DNA of 64,000 nucleotides from Vagococcus fluvialis (GTDB lineage Bacteria; Bacillota; Bacilli; Lactobacillales; Vagococcaceae), in NCBI RefSeq assembly GCF_003337315.1, contig NZ_QPJV01000003.1:208208-272207 (forward strand), given 5' to 3'. This document shows, in pieces, positions 47,644-56,572 of this stretch (within the stretch, counting starts at the first letter, position 1; every line of letters starts with the position of its first letter). The notes under the pieces are model-generated. The model was not told where the DNA came from. It worked only from the letters and a program-made list of their open reading frames with translations, and did no database searches. A program made the position numbers and the translations under genes.

Positions 47644-50244
47644 ATGGTTAAAACAAAAGATAAAAAAGAAGAAAAACAAGTAAACAGTGTGGCACAAGTA
47701 ATTGATGAGTTAGTTGTTAAAGGTAACGTGGCGTTAGCAGAAATGAAAAAATTCGATCAAGAAAAAGTAGACCATATCGTACATCAAATGGCAATGGCAG
47801 CTTTGAATCAACACATGCCTTTAGCGAAAATGGCAGTTGAAGAAACTGGTCGTGGTATTTATGAAGATAAAGCTATTAAAAATATGTTTGCTTCAGAAAG
47901 TATTTGGAACAATATTAAAAATGACAAAACAGTAGGCGTGATTAGTGAAGACAGTGTTAAACAAATTATTGAAATTGCAGACCCAGTAGGTGTTGTTTGT
48001 GGAGTGACACCAACAACAAACCCAACATCAACAACAATCTTTAAAGCAATGATTTCAATTAAAACTCGTAACCCAATTATTTTTGCTTTCCATCCGAGTG
48101 CACAAAAATGTTCAGCAGAAGCAGCACGTGTGGTACGTGACGCAGCTATTGCAGCAGGAGCTCCAGAAAACTGTGTTCAATGGATTGAGGAACCATCTCT
48201 TGAAGCAACAAATGGTTTAATGAATCATGAAGGTGTTGCAATTGTACTAGCAACAGGTGGAGCTGGAATGGTTAAAGCAGCTTATTCAACTGGTAAACCA
48301 GCACTTGGTGTAGGACCTGGTAATACACCATCTTATATTGAAAAATCAGCTCAAATTAAACGTGCTGTAAATGACTTAATTGTTTCAAAATCATTTGATA
48401 ATGGAATGATTTGTGCATCAGAACAAGCAGTAATTGTTGATAAAGAAGTTTATGAAGAAGTAAAAGCTGAGTTTGAAGCTCATCAAGTTTACTTTGTAAA
48501 ACCAAATGAATTATCAAAATTAGAAAAAACAGTTATGAACGAAACAAAAACAGCGGTAAATGCTAATATTGTAGGTCATTCAGCTGTATCAATTGCAAAA
48601 GATGCAGGTATTAAAGTACCAGAAGGAACTAAAATTCTAATTGCTGAATTAGAAGGAGCTGGAGCAGAGTACCCATTATCACGTGAAAAATTATCTCCAG
48701 TCTTAGCAATGATGAAAGCAGATAATCGTGAACATGGTTTAGAATTATGTGAGCAAATGTTAAAACTTGGTGGAGAAGGACATACTGCCGTTTTACATTC
48801 AGAAGATGAAGAGTTACATGTAGAATTTGGTTTAAGAATGAATGCTTGTCGTATCTTAATTAACTCACCAGCAGCTCAAGGTGGTATTGGTGATATTTAT
48901 AACGATATGATTCCTTCATTAACATTAGGTTGTGGATCTTACGGTAAAAACTCAGTATCTAAGAACGTTACAGCAATCAACTTAATTAATACGAAAACAG
49001 TAACAAAAAGGAGAAAAAACATGCAATGGTTTAAACTTCCTGAAAAAATCTATTTTGAGTTAAATTCTATTCAATATTTACAAAAAATGGAAAACTTAGA
49101 ACGCGTCTTTATCGTTTGTGACCCAGGTATGGTTAAATTTGGATACGCACAAAAAGTAATTGATGAATTAAACAAACGCAATAACAAAGTAAGTTATGAA
49201 ATCTTCTCTGATGTTGAACCAAACCCTTCAACAAACACAGTTTATGCTGGAACAGAAAGAATTGCTAAATTTGAACCTGATACAATCATTGCTATTGGTG
49301 GTGGTTCAGCTATTGATGCTGCTAAAGGTATGTGGTTATTCTATGAACATCCAGATACAGAATTCTTTGGTGCTAAACAAAAATTCTTAGATATTCGTAA
49401 ACGTACTTACAAAATTGAAGCAGCTAAAAAATCTCAAATGGTATGTATCCCAACAACATCTGGTACAGGTGCTGAAGTAACACCATTTGCAGTAATTACT
49501 GATAGTGAAACACACGTGAAATACCCATTAGCAGACTATGCTTTAACACCAGATGTGGCTATTATTGACCCACAATTTGTAATGAGTGTGCCAGCTTCAG
49601 TAACTGCTGATACAGGTATGGACGTATTAACACATGCTATTGAGTCTTATGTATCTGTTATGGCAAGTGATTATACAAGAGGTCTAAGCTTACAAGCGAT
49701 TAAATTAGTTTTTGATTACTTAGAAGATTCAGTGAAAAATCCTAACTTAGAAAACAGAGAAAAAATGCATAATGCATCAACTATGGCAGGTATGGCCTTT
49801 GCCAATGCATTCTTAGGAATTTGTCACTCAATCGCTCATAAAATCGGTGGAGAATACAACATTCCACATGGTAGAACAAATGCGATTCTTTTACCACACA
49901 TTGTTAGATACAATGCAAAAGATCCATCAAAACATGCTTTATTCCCTAAATATGATTTCTTTAGAGCTGATACTGACTATGCAGACATTGCTCGTTTCTT
50001 AGGACTTAAAGGTAATACAACTGAAGAATTAGTTGAAGCGTTAGCAACAGCTATTTACGATTTAGGAACACGCGTTGGCATCGAAATGAACTTAGAAGCA
50101 CAAGGAGTTACTCAAAAAGTATTAGACGAAACTTCTTACCGTATGGCAGAACTTGCTTATGAAGACCAATGTACAACTGCTAACCCTAAAGAACCATTAA
50201 TTAGTGAATTACAACAAATCATTGTTGATTCATTTAAAGGTTAA
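47644..50244 (+). CDS. adhE: Bifunctional acetaldehyde-CoA/alcohol dehydrogenase
   Basis: Reduces acetyl-CoA to ethanol through acetaldehyde, oxidising two NADH in fermentation. The 866-residue protein has an N-terminal aldehyde dehydrogenase domain with the catalytic Cys in GMICASEQ (about 255) and NAD motif GVGPGNTPSY. The iron-dependent alcohol dehydrogenase domain starts near residue 460 (MQWFKLPEKIYFEL), with GGGSAIDAAKG (about 557) and metal ligands in DTGMDVLTHAIES and HSIAHKIGGEYNIPHGRTNA. The full-length fusion is intact. Two Rex-type sites and a cre-like site suggest redox and carbon control. Confidence 0.96.
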   Translation: MVKTKDKKEEKQVNSVAQVIDELVVKGNVALAEMKKFDQEKVDHIVHQMAMAALNQHMPLAKMAVEETGRGIYEDKAIKNMFASESIWNNIKNDKTVGVISEDSVKQIIEIADPVGVVCGVTPTTNPTSTTIFKAMISIKTRNPIIFAFHPSAQKCSAEAARVVRDAAIAAGAPENCVQWIEEPSLEATNGLMNHEGVAIVLATGGAGMVKAAYSTGKPALGVGPGNTPSYIEKSAQIKRAVNDLIVSKSFDNGMICASEQAVIVDKEVYEEVKAEFEAHQVYFVKPNELSKLEKTVMNETKTAVNANIVGHSAVSIAKDAGIKVPEGTKILIAELEGAGAEYPLSREKLSPVLAMMKADNREHGLELCEQMLKLGGEGHTAVLHSEDEELHVEFGLRMNACRILINSPAAQGGIGDIYNDMIPSLTLGCGSYGKNSVSKNVTAINLINTKTVTKRRKNMQWFKLPEKIYFELNSIQYLQKMENLERVFIVCDPGMVKFGYAQKVIDELNKRNNKVSYEIFSDVEPNPSTNTVYAGTERIAKFEPDTIIAIGGGSAIDAAKGMWLFYEHPDTEFFGAKQKFLDIRKRTYKIEAAKKSQMVCIPTTSGTGAEVTPFAVITDSETHVKYPLADYALTPDVAIIDPQFVMSVPASVTADTGMDVLTHAIESYVSVMASDYTRGLSLQAIKLVFDYLEDSVKNPNLENREKMHNASTMAGMAFANAFLGICHSIAHKIGGEYNIPHGRTNAILLPHIVRYNAKDPSKHALFPKYDFFRADTDYADIARFLGLKGNTTEELVEALATAIYDLGTRVGIEMNLEAQGVTQKVLDETSYRMAELAYEDQCTTANPKEPLISELQQIIVDSFKG

Positions 50245-50254
50245 ACATAGAAAT

Positions 50255-50291
50255 AAAAAAAGATTAACTCTTCTGAGTTAGTCTTTTTTTA
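50255..50291 (+). terminator. Terminator of adhE
   Basis: AGATTAACTC pairs with GAGTTAGTCT over a 4-nt loop, followed by T7. Confidence 0.88.
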
Positions 50292-50403
50292 CTTCTTAGG
50301 AAATTGTTAATTTTACTAGTTGATTTCTAGCGATTTAGTCAAAATGATGATAGAATGGAGGTTATGTATACGTTAAAAACAAAGATTTCTTTGAGGTGGA
50401 AAA

Positions 50404-51267
50404 GTGAAAAAATTTAATTCAAGTCGAAATATTATTATCGCACTATCGATTGTCATTTTAATCGTATTAGTGATTAGTTTCAGTGCTAAGCAAAGAGATG
50501 ACAAAAAGCAAAGTTTACCAGGGCAATCAGAGGTAAATAGTGTAGTAGCAACGATTGATAACGTAGTAAAAGCTCCTTTTAGAGGAATTGAAAATATGGT
50601 GAAATCTGTAAATAATCTATTTAATACCTACTCTGAAAATGACAGCTTAAAGAAAAAAGTGGATCATAATGCTTCTCTTGAAGCAGAGCTAGAAATATTA
50701 AAATCAGAAAATGAACAATTAAAAGAGCAAATGAATTTAAATGAAACATTAGTTAATTATGAGTTAGTTAATGCAAGTGTTATTAACCGCTCACCAGATA
50801 GCTGGCAAGATGTTTTAATAATAAACAAAGGTAAAAAAGACGGTATTGAGGTTAATATGGCTGTTATGGGAAATAAAGGCTTGATTGGACGTGTTATTAT
50901 TGCTGAGGAAAATAGTTCTAAAGTTGAATTATTAACAACTGTTAATCAAACAACCAATCATTTTCCAGTTATGGTTAAAGGAACTAAGGGTGATATGGTT
51001 TATGGTCTAATGGAAGCTTATAACAATAAAACTCATACTTTAGTTGTTTCCCAATTAACTTCGACTGATGAAATTGAAGTGGGTAGTTTAGTAACAACTT
51101 CTGGTTTAGGCAATAACTCACCAAAAGGTCTGTTGATTGGTGAAGTCAAAGAAGTTAAAAAGAATAAAACAGGTTTAACAAATGAAGTGATGATTACACC
51201 ATTAGCTGATATGTATGATGTAAACCATGTGACAGTTGTTAAACGATTGGCAGGTAGTACAGAATGA
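50404..51267 (+). CDS. mreC: Rod shape-determining protein MreC
   Basis: A 287-residue protein with one N-terminal membrane helix (IIIALSIVILIVLVISF, about 10-26), a coiled coil (about 70-105) and the extracellular beta-rich MreC core (VINRSPDSWQDVLIINKGKKDGI, about 127-149; GLIGRVI). It organises side-wall peptidoglycan synthesis with MreD. The start is GTG after AGGTGG. It overlaps mreD by 4 bp. mreB is not adjacent, as in many ovoid cocci. Confidence 0.93.
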   Translation: MKKFNSSRNIIIALSIVILIVLVISFSAKQRDDKKQSLPGQSEVNSVVATIDNVVKAPFRGIENMVKSVNNLFNTYSENDSLKKKVDHNASLEAELEILKSENEQLKEQMNLNETLVNYELVNASVINRSPDSWQDVLIINKGKKDGIEVNMAVMGNKGLIGRVIIAEENSSKVELLTTVNQTTNHFPVMVKGTKGDMVYGLMEAYNNKTHTLVVSQLTSTDEIEVGSLVTTSGLGNNSPKGLLIGEVKEVKKNKTGLTNEVMITPLADMYDVNHVTVVKRLAGSTE

Positions 51268-51779
51268 CCGTAAAAAGAAAGAAATTATCGTATGGGTTGC
51301 CATTTATTTTATTTTTTATGATGTTAATAGATGGTCATATTAGTAGCGCTATTCTAGGAATATTTTCAGTACCTATGGATTTTACAAGTAACTTACTTTT
51401 GTTATTTTTAATGTTTGCAACCTTTCAAATGGAAAAGAATTATTTAGTTATTTTTTCAGGTGTAATAGGGTTATTATATGATTCTTATTTTTACAATGTA
51501 ATCGGAATTAATTTAATTCTATTACCTTTAATTGTTTTAGTGATGTATGCTTTATTTGAGCATGTTTATCCAAATACGTTTACACTGATTATGAGTTTTA
51601 TTGTTTTTGTGACAACTTTATCAGTGGGAAGAGTGTTGATGTTAACTATCTTTAAGTTAACTCATACAACTATTCTTGATTTTTTTGCTAGAACATTAGC
51701 ACCGACACTTCTTGTTAATATTATTTTAATTTCAGTGTTAGTTATTCCTTTAAAACGGATGTTTAATGTAGGGAAATAG
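51264..51779 (+). CDS. mreD: Rod shape-determining protein MreD
   Basis: A 171-residue membrane protein with about five hydrophobic segments (LPFILFFMMLIDGHISSAIL at the start), the partner of MreC in peripheral wall synthesis. Sequence conservation is low in this family, so the call rests on length, topology and the 4-bp overlap with mreC. The P60-type wall hydrolase gene follows on the same strand but has its own promoter, so it is a separate unit. Confidence 0.88.
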   Translation: MTVKRKKLSYGLPFILFFMMLIDGHISSAILGIFSVPMDFTSNLLLLFLMFATFQMEKNYLVIFSGVIGLLYDSYFYNVIGINLILLPLIVLVMYALFEHVYPNTFTLIMSFIVFVTTLSVGRVLMLTIFKLTHTTILDFFARTLAPTLLVNIILISVLVIPLKRMFNVGK

Positions 51780-51793
51780 ATGTTATTTATTTT

Positions 51794-51810
51794 TGAAACA
51801 TGTTTGTAAC
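51794..51810 (+). promoter_or_regulatory. WalR-like box upstream of the P60 gene
   Basis: TGAAAC-N5-TGTAAC fits the WalR consensus TGTWAH-N5-TGTWAH with one mismatch and the correct spacing. An extended -10 element, TGCTACAAT, follows at 51840-51848. Confidence 0.45.
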
Positions 51811-51905
51811 ATTCTCATTATATGATTGACATCTGCTTATGCTACAATTCATTTATCGTTAAATTACATGAGAAAAAATGAAAAAATATTTGGGGGACTA
51901 ACACA

Positions 51906-53195
51906 TTGAAAAAGAAGATTTTATCTACATTATTAATTAGTAGTCTTATGCTATCAGCAACAGCATTGCCATTAGTAGTAAGTGCTGATACAGTCGATTC
52001 AAAAATTGAGTCTCAAGATAAAAAAATTGCTGACTTAAAAAATAAAGAAAATTCTGCAACATCAACATTAGCATCAATTCAAGGAAACATTTCATCTATT
52101 CAAGAACAAGCTTCAGCTTTACAAGCTAAGCAAGGTGAATTAAATGAAACAATTGGAACTTTAAACGAAGAAGTTAAAGCTTTAGAAGCTCGTATTGAAA
52201 AACGCGACGCTTCAATTAAAGAGCAAGCTCGTTCGGTTCAAGTAGAATCAAGTAACTCTAACGTTGTTGACTTAGTATTAAATGCTGAATCTGTTTCAGA
52301 TGCTTTAACTAAAGTTATGGCAGCTTCAAAATTAGTAAATGCTAACAACGACATGATGACTCAACAAAAAGAAGATAAAGAAGCTGTTGAAGCTAAAAAG
52401 AACGAAACAGAAGAAAAAATTGCTGAAGTTCAAACAACAGCAGTTGAATTAGAAAAGAAAAAAGGCGAGTTAGTTGACCAAGAGTTAGCTCAACAAGCTA
52501 CTGTAAATGCTATTGCTGCTGAAAAAGAAACAGAGCAAGGTAAAAAAGATCAATATTTAGCTGAGCAAGCTGCTGCAGAAGCACAACGTGAAGCTGCTAG
52601 AAAAGCCGCTGAAGAAGCAGCTAAACAAGCAGAAGCAATCGCTAAAGAAGAAGCAGCTAATCCTGCTCCAACTGAAAATGTAACACCAGTTGAACCAACA
52701 ACACCAACTGAAAATAACAATAATAACAACGGTGGTGGACAAGTAGTAACACCTCCAACAAACAATAACAATGGTGGCGGACAAACAACACCAACACCAA
52801 AACCAGATCCGGTACAACCAGAAACGCCTACACCAGCACCTAGTGATGCGTCAGCAGTTATAGCTGAAGCTTACAAACATATTGGTAAACCATATGTATG
52901 GGGAGCTAAAGGACCAGACTCATTTGACTGTTCTGGATTTACTTCTTATGTTTACCGTCAAGCTCAAGGTAGAGAAATTGGTGGATGGACAGTACCTCAA
53001 GAGAGTGCTGGAACAACAATTTCACTTAGCCAATTAGCACCTGGAGATTTAGTATTCTGGGGATCACATGGAGCAACTTACCATGTTGGTATCTACGTTG
53101 GTGGCGGACAATATATCCACGCACCAGCACCTGGTCAAAATGTAACTGTTCAAAGCATTTCTGGATGGTCACCTGACTTTGGAGTACGTATGTAA
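51906..53195 (+). CDS. Secreted NlpC/P60 peptidoglycan hydrolase with coiled-coil domain
   Basis: A 429-residue wall hydrolase related to SagA/P54 and PcsB. A signal peptide ends near VVSADT (residue about 28). A long coiled coil follows (30-250), rich in Ala, Glu, Lys and Gln, then a low-complexity Asn/Gly/Pro/Thr linker (about 255-315). The C-terminal NlpC/P60 domain has the catalytic Cys in DSFDCSGFTSYVYRQ (about 340) and the His in TYHVGIYVGGGQYIHAP (about 397-413). It cleaves peptide stems of peptidoglycan. The start is TTG after GGGGGA. WalRK control is likely from the family and the box upstream. Confidence 0.9.
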   Translation: MKKKILSTLLISSLMLSATALPLVVSADTVDSKIESQDKKIADLKNKENSATSTLASIQGNISSIQEQASALQAKQGELNETIGTLNEEVKALEARIEKRDASIKEQARSVQVESSNSNVVDLVLNAESVSDALTKVMAASKLVNANNDMMTQQKEDKEAVEAKKNETEEKIAEVQTTAVELEKKKGELVDQELAQQATVNAIAAEKETEQGKKDQYLAEQAAAEAQREAARKAAEEAAKQAEAIAKEEAANPAPTENVTPVEPTTPTENNNNNNGGGQVVTPPTNNNNGGGQTTPTPKPDPVQPETPTPAPSDASAVIAEAYKHIGKPYVWGAKGPDSFDCSGFTSYVYRQAQGREIGGWTVPQESAGTTISLSQLAPGDLVFWGSHGATYHVGIYVGGGQYIHAPAPGQNVTVQSISGWSPDFGVRM

Positions 53196-53207
53196 TTAAG
53201 ATTTTTC

Positions 53208-53243
53208 AAAAAGACTGCTCAATTATGAGTAGTCTTTTTTTAT
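53208..53243 (+). terminator. Terminator after the P60 gene
   Basis: AAAGACTGCTC pairs with GAGTAGTCTTT with one wobble, followed by T7. Confidence 0.85.
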
Positions 53244-53276
53244 AAAGTAATGATTAGTTTTAAGGAATGAAAAAAT

Positions 53277-53333
53277 ATGATAAAGAAATTAAGAGAAATC
53301 AAAAATGTTTCAGTGGTATTAGCTTCTAAGTAA
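53277..53333 (+). CDS. Leader peptide upstream of the CatB-like acetyltransferase
   Basis: An 18-codon ORF, MIKKLREIKNVSVVLASK, has AAGGA (53262-53266) 10 nt before its ATG. It ends 26 nt before the acetyltransferase start. Its last codons (Ala-Ser-Lys-stop) form the left arm of the hairpin that holds the acetyltransferase ribosome binding site. A ribosome stalled near codons 13-15 would open that hairpin. The role is inferred from this layout, which matches inducible cat and erm leaders; the peptide sequence itself does not resemble a leader I know. Confidence 0.6.
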   Translation: MIKKLREIKNVSVVLASK

Positions 53334-53352
53334 AAAATAAAAACTTAGGAGC
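53322..53352 (+). promoter_or_regulatory. Hairpin sequestering the acetyltransferase Shine-Dalgarno
   Basis: GCTTCTAAGT (53322-53331) pairs with ACTTAGGAGC (53343-53352): ten continuous pairs with one G-T wobble and an 11-nt A-rich loop. The right arm contains AGGAG (53347-53351), 8 nt before the ATG at 53360. No T run follows, so it is not a terminator. Confidence 0.7.
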
Positions 53353-53359
53353 GATAAAA

Positions 53360-54013
53360 ATGGAAAAAGAAATATATAATAATTGGTCAGATACAAAATA
53401 CATAAAAGATATTATTACAAATCCTTTAATCACAGCTGGTAATAAATCTTATTACTCTGGATTCTATAGCAACTATTCATTTGAAAATGGTTGTGTTAGA
53501 TATTTATGGGGCGATGAAACGACAGTTGATTTCTTTAATCCAAAAGAACAATTTGGATGGGAATTAGATCGTTTAGAGATTGGTAACTATGTCTGTATTG
53601 CTAGTGGTGCTACGATTTTATTAGGTGGTAATCATAATCATCGTTCGGATTGGGTAAGTGTTTATCCTTTTCCGCAGACGATTCAAAAGTCTTTTCAAAA
53701 TAAAGGTGATACTATAATAAAAAGTGATGCTTGGATTGGTATGAATGCGACGATTATGCCTGGAGTAACGATTGGCGAAGGAGCAATTATTGCGGCTGAG
53801 TCAGTTGTCATAAAAAATATTGAACCTTACACAGTTGTTGCAGGTAATCCAGCTAAAAAAATAAAAAATCGTTTTACTGATGAAGAGATAAATCTACTTC
53901 TTGAGTTAAGATGGTTTAATTGGTCTGATGAAGAAGTAGAAAAAGCGATACCTTTAATTATGAGCCAGAATATTAAAGGTTTATATGATTATTATTTAAA
54001 ACATATTAAATAA
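53360..54013 (+). CDS. Xenobiotic acetyltransferase, type B chloramphenicol acetyltransferase-like (CatB/Vat family)
   Basis: A 217-residue left-handed beta-helix enzyme of the hexapeptide family. Type B signatures include AGNKSYYSGFYSNYSFE (about 26-42), LEIGNYVCIASGAT (about 71-84), GGNHNHRSDWVSVYPF (about 89-104, with the likely catalytic His), SDAWIGMNATIMPGVTIGEGA (about 121-141) and AGNPAKKIKNRFTDEE. The C-terminus (NIKGLYDYYL) also fits. Known members acetylate chloramphenicol or streptogramin A. The leader peptide and hairpin upstream suggest drug-inducible translation. Whether it confers resistance is not shown. Confidence 0.83.
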   Translation: MEKEIYNNWSDTKYIKDIITNPLITAGNKSYYSGFYSNYSFENGCVRYLWGDETTVDFFNPKEQFGWELDRLEIGNYVCIASGATILLGGNHNHRSDWVSVYPFPQTIQKSFQNKGDTIIKSDAWIGMNATIMPGVTIGEGAIIAAESVVIKNIEPYTVVAGNPAKKIKNRFTDEEINLLLELRWFNWSDEEVEKAIPLIMSQNIKGLYDYYLKHIK

Positions 54014-54058
54014 AAAAAGGACAGGAAACTTGTTGAAAAAGTTTCCTGTCCTTTTGTA
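54013..54058. terminator. Bidirectional terminator between convergent genes
   Basis: AAAAGGACAGGAAACTT pairs with AAGTTTCCTGTCCTTTT around a short loop. Confidence 0.9.
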
Positions 54059-54061
54059 TTT

Positions 54062-55876
54062 TTAGATGTAAGATTCAGTGATTGTTAAGAATTCTTCAAC
54101 ATCTTTTTTAATAATGTTGATACCATCTTGCCAGAAATCAGGTTTTGTTAAATCGATACCTAAATGTTTTTTAGCAAGTTCTTCTGTTGTCATTGAAGCA
54201 GTATCTTGTAATAAAGCAATATACTCATCTTCAAATGAAGCACCTTGTTTTTGAGCATGAGCGTAAATTCCTAAACTGAATAGGTACCCAAATGTATAAG
54301 GGAAGTTATAAAATGGTACATCATCAATAAAGAAGTGTAATTTACTTGCCCAGAAATGAGGATGATATGAACCTAATGAGTCACAGTATGATTCTTTTTG
54401 AGCTGCTAACATTAATTCAGTGATTTCTTCATCTGTTAAGACGTTTTCTTTTCTTGCTTCATGTAAATTATTTTCAAATATAAAGCGTGTATGAATATTC
54501 ATAAACATCGCAATGGCATTTTGCATTTTTACATCAATTAAATTGATTTTTTCTTCATTAGTAGTTGCTTGTTTGAGTGTAGCGTCAGCAACAATTAATT
54601 CTGCAAAGGTACTTGCTGTTTCAGCAACGTTCATTGCGTAGTCTTGGCTCATTGCCGGTAAGTCCCACATAACGTGTGAATGATAAGCGTGTCCCAGCTC
54701 ATGTGCTAATGTTGATACTTCATTAATTGACTCACCGTAAGTCATGAAAATACGTGATTCTTTATTCTCAGGTAAGCTAGTGCAATATCCACCAGGTCTT
54801 TTTCCAGGACGATCTTCTGCTTCAATCCAACTTTTTTCAAAAGCCATTTGAGCAAAGTCAGCCATTTTAGGACTGAAGTTACGGAAGTTTTCAACAATGA
54901 AGTCAGCCGCTTCATCAAAGGTATAACGTTTTTCTTTAAAGTCACCTAAAATAATGGGTGCATCTTGGTCTTGCCATTCCATTTTTTCTTTTCCAAATAA
55001 TTTTGCTTTACGTTCTAGGAAATCTACAAATGGTTGTTTGTTATCAGAAATAGCTCCCCACATAGCATTTAGTGTTTCTTCTTTCATGCGGTTATATTCT
55101 AATGGGATTTGTAAATGATTCGTAATGCCATGTAGTTTATTAGCTGTTAAACGGAAACCATCTAAATGGTTAAGTGTATCAGCAAAAAGTGGTGCTTTTT
55201 CTGACCAAGCTTGTTCCCATTTTTCGAATAATTCAGCACGAACGTTACTATCAGCGTCACCAGTCATTTTATTGAAAGCTTGACCTGCTGAAAGGTGAAC
55301 TTCTGTCCCATCTTTTTCAGTGAAGGGAATGCTGATTTGAGAAACTAATGTATCATAGTGAGTACTCCAAGCATTAAATCCATCAGTTGATAGTTGGTTA
55401 ATGATGTTTTCTTCGTTTTCGCTAAGTAGTCGTTTACCTTGCTCACGAGTTTCATTTAAAATAAACATAACACCTTGTCTTTGAGTTGTTTGTGCTTCTT
55501 TTAAATGATTCCAAGAAGCTTCTGACATGCTAGTTAACTTTTTAGTGAAGATAACATTAGCATTTTCAAAGTCAGTTGATTTAGAGTAAAGGCTAGCTAA
55601 CATTGTCCCTGCTTTTTTATTGTTGACATCAGCTGATTGAATAGCATTTACAAAACTAATTGTTTGGCCAAAACCATTGCTAACTAATTCTTGTAAAGCT
55701 AAAATAGAATCTAAAAATAAAAAGTCAGGTGTATCTCTTTCTGTATCCCATTTTCCTACTAGTCTTGCGTAGTCTTTAATTTGATCATCTAATAAAATTA
55801 ATCGCGCGCTTAATTCAGTTGAATCAATGCCGCCTTCAAATAATGAATCTAAGTCCCATGTAATTGCGTATTTCAT
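54062..55876 (-). CDS. pepF: Oligoendopeptidase F (M3 family)
   Basis: A 604-residue cytoplasmic zinc metallopeptidase that cleaves medium-length peptides. The zinc motif HELGHAYHSHV is near residue 390, with the third ligand region NVAETASTFAEL about 25 residues later. The last part has the M3 hallmark FYNFPYTFGYLFSLGIY (about 520-536). Length is normal for PepF. It is transcribed alone, convergent with the acetyltransferase. Confidence 0.93.
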   Translation of the reverse strand: MKYAITWDLDSLFEGGIDSTELSARLILLDDQIKDYARLVGKWDTERDTPDFLFLDSILALQELVSNGFGQTISFVNAIQSADVNNKKAGTMLASLYSKSTDFENANVIFTKKLTSMSEASWNHLKEAQTTQRQGVMFILNETREQGKRLLSENEENIINQLSTDGFNAWSTHYDTLVSQISIPFTEKDGTEVHLSAGQAFNKMTGDADSNVRAELFEKWEQAWSEKAPLFADTLNHLDGFRLTANKLHGITNHLQIPLEYNRMKEETLNAMWGAISDNKQPFVDFLERKAKLFGKEKMEWQDQDAPIILGDFKEKRYTFDEAADFIVENFRNFSPKMADFAQMAFEKSWIEAEDRPGKRPGGYCTSLPENKESRIFMTYGESINEVSTLAHELGHAYHSHVMWDLPAMSQDYAMNVAETASTFAELIVADATLKQATTNEEKINLIDVKMQNAIAMFMNIHTRFIFENNLHEARKENVLTDEEITELMLAAQKESYCDSLGSYHPHFWASKLHFFIDDVPFYNFPYTFGYLFSLGIYAHAQKQGASFEDEYIALLQDTASMTTEELAKKHLGIDLTKPDFWQDGINIIKKDVEEFLTITESYI

Positions 55877-55993
55877 AAATTATAAAGCTCCCTTCATTTA
55901 TTATTTCTATTATACACTAACTTGTTTTATTAAAAAATAATTTGATAAATTATAGGAGACAAGGTACGATAAATAGGATTAAGGAGTGAGTGT

Positions 55994-56512
55994 ATGAATA
56001 AACAATTTAAAAATGGAAATGCCTATTTAGTGATTGCTTTAATCATGATGGCAATTTTATTTTATAGTTCTTCCCAAACCTATGAACAACAAACAACTAT
56101 TCCACTTTTAGAGAAAATGTTAAAGAATGAACCCTTTAAAAATAGTTTATCTAATGTTTCTTTTACCTATGCAGGTTCTCCTGTAAGTATTGAGACAAGT
56201 GGTTATTTTAAATTTGTAGAATTTTTTATTAGAAAATTAGCCCACTTTGGTACTTATTTTGTTTTAGGTGGTAGTTTGTTTTTAGGTATTAATCCACGTA
56301 TGCAACACTTAGGGATTTCTTTTGGAGTTGCTTGGTTAAGTGCTACTGGTTATGCTGCGTTAGATGAGTTCCATCAAATGATGACTGGTGGCAGAAGCCC
56401 GTTATTTGAGGATGTTATATTAGATAGTAGTGGTGCTATTTTGGCTTGTACTATTTTAGTTATTTATTATTTATTAGCCCATCGCAAAAAAGGGGCTAAA
56501 AAACGAAGTTAA
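55994..56512 (+). CDS. VanZ-family membrane protein
   Basis: A 172-residue protein with about four hydrophobic segments. The VanZ signature is seen as FIRKLAHFGTYFVLGGSLFLG (about 77-97) and ALDEFHQMMTGGRSPLFEDVILDSSGAIL (about 122-150). The namesake gives low-level teicoplanin resistance in Tn1546, but most chromosomal members have unknown roles. It lies 60 bp before yebC. Confidence 0.85.
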   Translation: MNKQFKNGNAYLVIALIMMAILFYSSSQTYEQQTTIPLLEKMLKNEPFKNSLSNVSFTYAGSPVSIETSGYFKFVEFFIRKLAHFGTYFVLGGSLFLGINPRMQHLGISFGVAWLSATGYAALDEFHQMMTGGRSPLFEDVILDSSGAILACTILVIYYLLAHRKKGAKKRS

Positions 56513-56572
56513 TAGGTGGAAACTATGATAAACTAGCTTTGTAAAGTAAATTGATGAAAGAAGGGATCTTGA

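Noticed and set aside
49021..49023. adhE split into two genes at the internal ATG (49021)
   Set aside because: A purine-rich AAAAGGAG-like stretch precedes this Met, but the frame is continuous and the 866-residue length equals the normal fused AdhE.
52550..52817. Two minus-strand frames of 73 and 86 codons inside the P60 gene
   Set aside because: They are antisense readings of the low-complexity Asn/Gly/Pro/Ala linker. They have biased composition and no RBS.
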